Below are positions 59,647-64,000 of a stretch of DNA of 64,000 nucleotides, piece by piece. Under the pieces are notes generated by a model. The model was not told where the DNA came from. It worked only from the letters and a program-made list of their open reading frames with translations, and made no database searches. Source of the stretch: Streptomyces sp. NBC_00094 (GTDB taxonomy: Bacteria > Actinomycetota > Actinomycetes > Streptomycetales > Streptomycetaceae); assembly GCF_026343125.1 (NCBI RefSeq), contig NZ_JAPEMB010000001.1, forward strand, positions 6,453,501-6,517,500, in the 5' to 3' direction. Each line of letters opens with the position of its first letter. The first letter of the stretch is position 1. The position numbers were made by a program, and so were the translations under genes.

Positions 59647-59692
59647 CACAGCACCCGCCGCGGCTTGCGACCGAGCCGCGACGGGTGCTGTG
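59647..59692 (+). terminator. 18-bp hairpin abutting the sigma factor start
   Basis: CACAGCACCCG and CGCGGCT (59647-59665) pair with AGCCGCG and CGGGTGCTGTG (59674-59692), with one mismatch and an 8-nt loop. It terminates the YCII gene and covers the possible GTG 59690, which is why the sigma start was moved to 59702. Confidence 0.75.
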
Positions 59693-59701
59693 ATCGTTCC
59701 T

Positions 59702-61693
59702 GTGCCGGACGTTCACCGCACGGTCGATGCGGCCTGGAAACTGGAGTCGGCGAAGATCGTCGCCTCGCTCACCCGTATGGTGCGCGACGTCGGCCTCGCC
59801 GAGGAACTGGCTCAGGACGCCCTCGTCGCCGCGCTCGAACAGTGGCCGGTCTCGGGCGTCCCCGACAACCCGGGTGCCTGGCTCACGACCACCGCCAAGC
59901 GGCGCGCCGTCGACCATCTGCGTCGCTCCCGGCGGCTGGAGCGGAAACAGGAGCAGCTCGCCCACGAGCTGGGGCAGCGACAGGAACGGCAGCAGGGCCC
60001 CGACGCGCGGCAGGACACCGAACCCGACGACGTCCTGCGGCTCGTCTTCCTCTCCTGTCACCCGGTGCTGCCGACCGAGGCCCGCGCCGCCCTGACGCTC
60101 CGGCTGCTCGGCGGCCTCACGGCCGGGGAGATCGCGCGCGCCTTCCTCGTCACGGAGGCGGTGATCACCCAGCGCGTCGCCGACGCCAAGCGGACGCTGG
60201 CCGAGGAGCGCGTCCCGTTCGAACTGCCGGAGGGCGACCAGCTGGCCGAGCGCCTCTCCTCGGTCCTCGAAGTCGTCTACCTGATCTTCAACGAGGGGTA
60301 CTCCGCGACCTCCGGCGACGATCTGATGCGGCCCGGACTCTGCCTGGAGGCCCTGCGCCTCGGCCGGCTCCTCGCCGAACTGGCGCCAGGGGAGAGCGAG
60401 GTGCACGCGCTCGTCGCCCTCATGGAGATCCAGGCGTCCCGCGCGGCCGCGCGCACCGGGCCCTCCGGGGAACCCGTACCCCTGCACGAGCAGAACCGGG
60501 GGCGCTGGGACCAGCTGCTCATCCGCCGGGGCTTCACCGCGATGCTGCGGGCGCGGGAGGCCGGTGGCACACCCGGCCCGTACATGCTCCAGGCGGCGAT
60601 CGCCGTGTGTCACGCGCAGGCCCGGAGCGCCGAGTCCACCGACTGGGCTCAGATCGCCTCCCTGTACGAGGCGTTGGCGCGGGTGCTGCCGACGCCGGTC
60701 GTCCGGCTGAACCGCGCGGTGGCCGTCGGGATGGCGCACGGGCCGCGGGCGGGGCTCGGCCTCGTCGACTCCCTGCTCGCCGACCCCGTGCTGCGCGACT
60801 ACCACCTGCTGCCCAGCGTCAGGGGGGACCTGCTGGCCCGGCTCGACCGCCGCGACGAGGCGCGCATCGAGTTCCGGCGGGCCGCGTCCCTCGCGAGGAA
60901 CGTCGCCGAGCGCGCGTTCCTGGAGCGGCGCGCGGACGAACTCGGTGCCACGGGCCCCGCCGGACCCGTACTCGGGGAAGCCGCGGAGGAGTTCCTCGGC
61001 CGGGACGACCTGGACGCGGCGACCCGCCGCTCGTACGGGCAGACGCTGCGCCGGCTCCGCCGAACCCTCGGCGACCAGCTGCCTCTGGCGTCCCTGACGC
61101 CCGAGCAGGTGGCGCGGGTGTTCGTGACGGCCTGGGGCGGAGTGGCCGCCGCGACCTGGAACCGGCACCGCTCGGCCGTCCGCTCCTTCGGTGCCTGGGC
61201 CTCGCTCGGCGACCTGGCCGCGGGGCTGGACCGCCGCGCCGGGACCCGCGCCCCGGCGCGGCCCCTCGATCCGGCGCAGCTCGACGACCTCTGGCGCCTC
61301 CCGGACCTGCCGCTGCGCGAGGAGACGCTGTGGCGGCTCCTGCACGAATCGGCCGCCGGGCCGTCGGCGGTCCTGTCCCTGAACATCGAGGACCTGGACC
61401 TCGACGACCGCCGCGCCCGCGTCGGCGGTACGTGGGTGAGCTGGCGCTCCGGTACGGCCCGGCTCCTGCCCGGGCTGCTCGCCGGCCGGACCCGGGGGCC
61501 CGTGTTCCTCTCCGACCGCCGCCCCGGCCCAGCCCGTACCCCCGCGGCGGCGGACCTGTGCCCGGACACGGGCCGCCGCCGGCTGTCGTACGAGCGGGCC
61601 GAGTACCTCTTCAAGCAGGCCACCAGGCCCCTGGACCCGGCCCGCGACGGCTACACCCTGCGCCGGCTCAAGCCGCATCCCCGAGACCGCTGA
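59702..61693 (+). CDS. ECF42-type sigma factor fused to a degenerate tyrosine-recombinase-like domain
   Basis: A 663-residue protein. Sigma region 2 (VHRTVDAAWKLESAKIVASL, AQDALVAALEQWP, NPGAWLTTTAKRRAVDHLRR) and region 4 are followed by the DUF6596/TPR-like extension typical of ECF42 (to about residue 415, ERAFLERRADELG). Then about 245 extra residues resemble a tyrosine recombinase: core-binding-like LDAATRRSYGQTLRRLRRTL and WNRHRSAVRSFGAWAS, then a catalytic-like LLHESAAGPSAVLSLNIEDL. The first catalytic Arg is lost, the box II motif reads YTLRRLKPH, and no Tyr follows. GTG 59702 lies just after a hairpin. The YCII partner is upstream; the 3' end overlaps the MFS gene by 26 nt. Confidence 0.8.
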   Translation: MPDVHRTVDAAWKLESAKIVASLTRMVRDVGLAEELAQDALVAALEQWPVSGVPDNPGAWLTTTAKRRAVDHLRRSRRLERKQEQLAHELGQRQERQQGPDARQDTEPDDVLRLVFLSCHPVLPTEARAALTLRLLGGLTAGEIARAFLVTEAVITQRVADAKRTLAEERVPFELPEGDQLAERLSSVLEVVYLIFNEGYSATSGDDLMRPGLCLEALRLGRLLAELAPGESEVHALVALMEIQASRAAARTGPSGEPVPLHEQNRGRWDQLLIRRGFTAMLRAREAGGTPGPYMLQAAIAVCHAQARSAESTDWAQIASLYEALARVLPTPVVRLNRAVAVGMAHGPRAGLGLVDSLLADPVLRDYHLLPSVRGDLLARLDRRDEARIEFRRAASLARNVAERAFLERRADELGATGPAGPVLGEAAEEFLGRDDLDAATRRSYGQTLRRLRRTLGDQLPLASLTPEQVARVFVTAWGGVAAATWNRHRSAVRSFGAWASLGDLAAGLDRRAGTRAPARPLDPAQLDDLWRLPDLPLREETLWRLLHESAAGPSAVLSLNIEDLDLDDRRARVGGTWVSWRSGTARLLPGLLAGRTRGPVFLSDRRPGPARTPAAADLCPDTGRRRLSYERAEYLFKQATRPLDPARDGYTLRRLKPHPRDR

Positions 61694-62849
61694 CCCGGGC
61701 CTTCCGCGTCGCGAGGGCCAGGACCGGCGCGGCGGCGACGAGGAGGGCGAGAGCCCCGTAGCCGTACGTGAGGGTCGAGAACGTCGCGACGGCGGCGACG
61801 AGCAACGGGCCCCCGGCGTCCCCGAGTTCGCGTCCGAGTTCGGCGGAGCCCATCGTCTGGCCGAGCCGGGCCTCGGGCGTGGAGGCCGCCAGGGCGGCGA
61901 ATCCGAGCGGCGTGATCAGACCGGTGCCGGTGCCGATGAGCGCGGCGGCGAGCAGCACCCCGGCGAGTCCGGGGAGCATGGCCGCCGCGAGCCCGGCCGC
62001 CGTGACGGCGAGGCCGGTGAGGAGCCCCGTACGCGCGGTCAGGCGTCCCGCGTCGAGGGCGCGCCCGGCCTTCGGCTGGACGAAGGCGGCGGTCGCGGCG
62101 AGCACCGAGACGGCCGCGCCGGTGGCGACGGTCCCGAGACCGGCGGCGGCGCCGGAGACCGGCAGGAAGCCGACGCCGACGGAGAGCGCGGCGGTGGCGG
62201 CGGCCAGCGCGGCCGTCGGGGCGAGGAACGCCCGGTCGGTCAGGCGGCGCGCGAGGTCGGCCACGGTCTGCCGTTCGCGGGGGAGCGGCGGTACGGACGG
62301 TACGGCGAGCGCCGCCCAGAGGGCCACGGCCGCACCGCACACGGCCATCACGACGAACAGCAGGCGCAGGCCGCCGGCCCAGACGAGGAGGCCGCCGAGG
62401 AGTGGGCCGAGGGTGTAGCCGATCGACTTGTGGAAGCCGTAACTCCCGAACGCCCGGCCGCGCTTGGCCGCCGGGTTGAGGCGGGCCACGAGCGCCGAGG
62501 CGGACGGCGAGAAGGCGGAGGCGGCGGCGCCCTGGCCGAGCCGGGCCGCCCACAGCCAGCCGGGGCTGTCGGCGATCGCGTACAGGGCGGAGGCGGCGGC
62601 GAAGGCGAGCAGCCCGCCGAGCAGGACGGGCTTGCCGCCGACGCGGTCGGCGAGCGTGCCGAACACGGGCTTGAGCAGGACCTCGGCGCCGTCGTACAGG
62701 GCGAGCAGGCCGCCGAGGACGAGGAGGGAGGTGACGGCGTCCTCGGAGAAACCGCCGAGGTTGGCGGCGATGCCGTGCGCGCCGAACGCGGTGGTGAAAC
62801 CGGCGGCGTACAGCGGCCACATGGCGCGCCCGGTGGCTGTCGAGGTCAC
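61668..62849 (-). CDS. MFS transporter coupled to ChrB
   Basis: A 393-residue, 12-TM MFS protein with loop motif FGTLADRVGGKPVLLGG after TM2 and PKAGRALDAGRLTARTG centrally. GTG 62849 overlaps the chrB-like stop (GTGA), so the two are co-translated. ChrB-MFS pairs occur in chromate-resistance loci, where the transporter may export chromate or a related compound; this one is not a ChrA-type CHR permease. Its 3' end overlaps the sigma-integrase fusion gene on the other strand. Confidence 0.83.
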   Translation of the reverse strand: MTSTATGRAMWPLYAAGFTTAFGAHGIAANLGGFSEDAVTSLLVLGGLLALYDGAEVLLKPVFGTLADRVGGKPVLLGGLLAFAAASALYAIADSPGWLWAARLGQGAAASAFSPSASALVARLNPAAKRGRAFGSYGFHKSIGYTLGPLLGGLLVWAGGLRLLFVVMAVCGAAVALWAALAVPSVPPLPRERQTVADLARRLTDRAFLAPTAALAAATAALSVGVGFLPVSGAAAGLGTVATGAAVSVLAATAAFVQPKAGRALDAGRLTARTGLLTGLAVTAAGLAAAMLPGLAGVLLAAALIGTGTGLITPLGFAALAASTPEARLGQTMGSAELGRELGDAGGPLLVAAVATFSTLTYGYGALALLVAAAPVLALATRKARVSGLGDAA

Positions 62850-63418
62850 GGAGAGGCCTCCTCGCCGACGGCGTGCAGCGCGGCGAAGACCAGTTCGGCG
62901 TACTCCTCGCAGACGGACGCGCAGTGCTTCAGCCGCGCGGCGGCCTCGGTCGCCTCCGGGGCGCCGAAGACGTCACGTACCGTCAGAGCCCGGTGCCATC
63001 GCCGGAGTCGCTCCAGGCTCTGTTCCTCCTCCTCCAGCTCGGCGAGGGTGAACTTGGCGATCCGGATCTCCTTGGCGATCTCCTCCTCGAACTTCCCGCA
63101 GTCCGCGAGGAATTCGGCCCAGTCCGCCGACCGGGCCGCGGTGAACATCGCCTGGAACCGGGCGACGTCCCCCTCTCCGCGCCCGGCGGCCTCCAGTGTG
63201 ATCGCCTCGCCGCCGGGGACGCCGCCGGTCAGCGCGACCGCCCGTGCGACGCCGTCGGCGAAGACCGGCACGTCGGGCACGGCCCAGACGCCCTGCCCGA
63301 GGGAGAGTGCGCCGACCTTCCGCAGTTCCCGCCAGACGGCGACGCGGTGCTTGGACGGCGAGGCGGGAAGCCGGACGAGGAGGACGAGCCAGCGGGCATG
63401 GCGAGGTGCGTCTGTCAC
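62846..63418 (-). CDS. ChrB-type chromate resistance/sensing protein
   Basis: A 190-residue protein of the ChrB N-terminal-domain family: WLVLLVRLPASPSKHRVAVW, RELRKVGALSLGQGVWAVPD, then a long helical segment FEEEIAKEIRIAKFTLAELE. ChrB proteins act in chromate-dependent regulation or resistance. The C-terminal rhodanese-like part of full-length ChrB is absent. The GTG start at 63418 is followed by the co-translated MFS gene. An ATGTA/TACAT inverted repeat lies upstream. Chromate specificity is family-level inference. Confidence 0.78.
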   Translation of the reverse strand: MTDAPRHARWLVLLVRLPASPSKHRVAVWRELRKVGALSLGQGVWAVPDVPVFADGVARAVALTGGVPGGEAITLEAAGRGEGDVARFQAMFTAARSADWAEFLADCGKFEEEIAKEIRIAKFTLAELEEEEQSLERLRRWHRALTVRDVFGAPEATEAAARLKHCASVCEEYAELVFAALHAVGEEASP

Positions 63419-63426
63419 GACCCGAA

Positions 63427-63444
63427 ATGTAGCACCCGTTACAT
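63427..63444. promoter_or_regulatory. Inverted repeat upstream of chrB-like gene
   Basis: ATGTA and TACAT arms enclose 8 nt; outer bases CCGA/CGG partly extend the symmetry. It lies in the 35-nt gap between modA and the chrB-like gene, so it could act on the latter's promoter. Confidence 0.35.
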
Positions 63445-63453
63445 CGGGGTCGG

Positions 63454-64000
63454 CTACGGCTTCTGGAAGCCGGCGTCCTGGAGGATCTTCTGTGCCTCGG
63501 GGGAGGAGAGCCAGGCGACGAAGGCGGCGGCGGCCTCGGCGTTCTCGGAGTCCTTGAGGGTGGCGGCCGGGTAGGACGCGACGGCGTTCTGCGCGTCCGG
63601 GATCTCCACGGCGTCGACCTTGTCGGCGGCGGAGGTGGCGTCGGTCTTGTAGACGAGTCCGGCGTCGGCCTCGCCGAGCTCGACCTTGCTGAGGACGGCG
63701 CGGACGTTGGGCTCCTGGGAGACCGGCTTCACCGTGATGTTCCGGGCGTCGAGGATCTGTGCGCTGTACTTGCCCGCGGGCACCTCGGGCGCGGCGAGGA
63801 CGACCTTGAGCGTGGTGTCGGCCAGGTCCCGGAGGTCGTCGATCCTGTGGGGGTTGCCCTCGCCGGTCGCGATGACGAGCCGGTTCCCGGCGATGACCGT
63901 CGGGGTGCCGGTGTCGGCCTTGACCTTGTCCATGCTCTTGGTGTCGGCGGTGACGAGGGCGTCGGCGGGGGAGCCCTGGGCGACCTGGGCGACGAGCTCC
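63454..64000 (-). CDS. modA: Molybdate ABC transporter substrate-binding protein, 3' part
   Basis: The frame continues past the right edge, so the signal peptide and N-terminus are missing; the ATG at 63933 is internal. The visible 182 residues match ModA lobe II: FANRLVIA-type NRLVIATGEGNPHRIDDL, VVLAAPEVPAGKYSAQIL, EPNVRAVLSKVELGEADAGL and VYKTDATSAADKV, ending with the typical AFVAWLSSPEAQKILQDAGF. It binds molybdate outside the cell for the ModBC permease, expected further left on the minus strand in normal modABC order but not seen, so the genes must lie elsewhere or be lost here: downstream of modA is the chrB-like gene. Confidence 0.88.
   Translation of the reverse strand, partial: ELVAQVAQGSPADALVTADTKSMDKVKADTGTPTVIAGNRLVIATGEGNPHRIDDLRDLADTTLKVVLAAPEVPAGKYSAQILDARNITVKPVSQEPNVRAVLSKVELGEADAGLVYKTDATSAADKVDAVEIPDAQNAVASYPAATLKDSENAEAAAAFVAWLSSPEAQKILQDAGFQKP

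Overview
The window is high-GC actinobacterial DNA, almost certainly a Streptomyces chromosome. Codon third positions are strongly G/C, many starts are GTG or TTG, genes overlap by ATGA/GTGA/TTGA, there are many TetR, ArsR and MFS genes, and a gamma-butyrolactone (ScbR/ScbA-type) signalling locus is present. I saw no rRNA, tRNA or CRISPR array.

Layout. 0-0.6 kb: 3' part of an XdhC-family gene. 0.64-2.9 kb: an IS607-like element (serine recombinase plus a TnpB-related protein). 2.9-4.3 kb: ROK regulator. 4.3-5.3 kb: secreted TNT-domain (NAD+-glycohydrolase-type) toxin overlapping a small candidate immunity gene. 5.4-9.9 kb: two divergent regulator/target pairs with palindromic operators (TetR/acyl-CoA dehydrogenase; ArsR/MFS). 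9.9-12.7 kb: HbpS-like secreted protein and a cyanate-detoxification locus (LysR, carbonic anhydrase, cyanase). 12.7-18.7 kb: SDR and TetR genes, a zinc-ribbon OB-fold protein and acyl-CoA dehydrogenase-etfB-etfA, linked by a repeated TGGCACTnAGTGCCA-type operator. 18.8-22.4 kb: gamma-butyrolactone receptor, AfsA-type synthase and two reductase-like enzymes. 22.6-24.6 kb: DUF4157 (eCIS_core) metalloprotease-like protein and a DoxX-like membrane protein.

25-34.2 kb holds a vanadium-haloperoxidase-like enzyme and then a compact run of HPP membrane protein, rhodanese, cupin, B12-binding glutamate mutase S subunit, a glutamate mutase E subunit fused to an FAD/NAD(P)-binding module, and an AMP-forming ligase. 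This resembles an uncharacterised pathway starting from 3-methylaspartate. 34.4-36.9 kb: TetR/AhpD-like pair and a LysR. 37.1-43.3 kb: tandem Lrp regulator, MFS importer, M20 amidohydrolase, YtcJ-like amidohydrolase and TetR (a catabolic operon). 43.5-45.9 kb: cold-shock-like protein and a His-rich ArsR/MFS pair.

45.9-51.1 kb is a second candidate biosynthetic operon on the minus strand: KAS III-like protein, ATP-grasp ligase, PLP decarboxylase fused to an acyl carrier protein, a degenerate thiolase-fold partner and a dedicated AcpS. By analogy with butirosin BtrJ/BtrI/BtrK it should load an amino acid on the carrier protein, decarboxylate it there and hand it on. 51.3-53.7 kb: hypothetical protein, glutaminase and insertion-sequence-end-like repeats at CTAG sites. 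53.8-58.4 kb: kdpFABC potassium pump with an extra tiny membrane ORF. 58.4-61.7 kb: DUF998 protein, YCII/DGPF protein and an ECF42-type sigma factor fused to a degenerate tyrosine-recombinase-like domain. 61.7-64 kb: MFS plus ChrB-type chromate protein and the 3' part of modA.

The most notable signals are the two biosynthetic operons (28-34 kb and 46-51 kb), the sigma factor-integrase fusion, the internal translation start that could release a free ACP, the shared operator family around 14-19 kb, and the TNT and DUF4157 effector genes.
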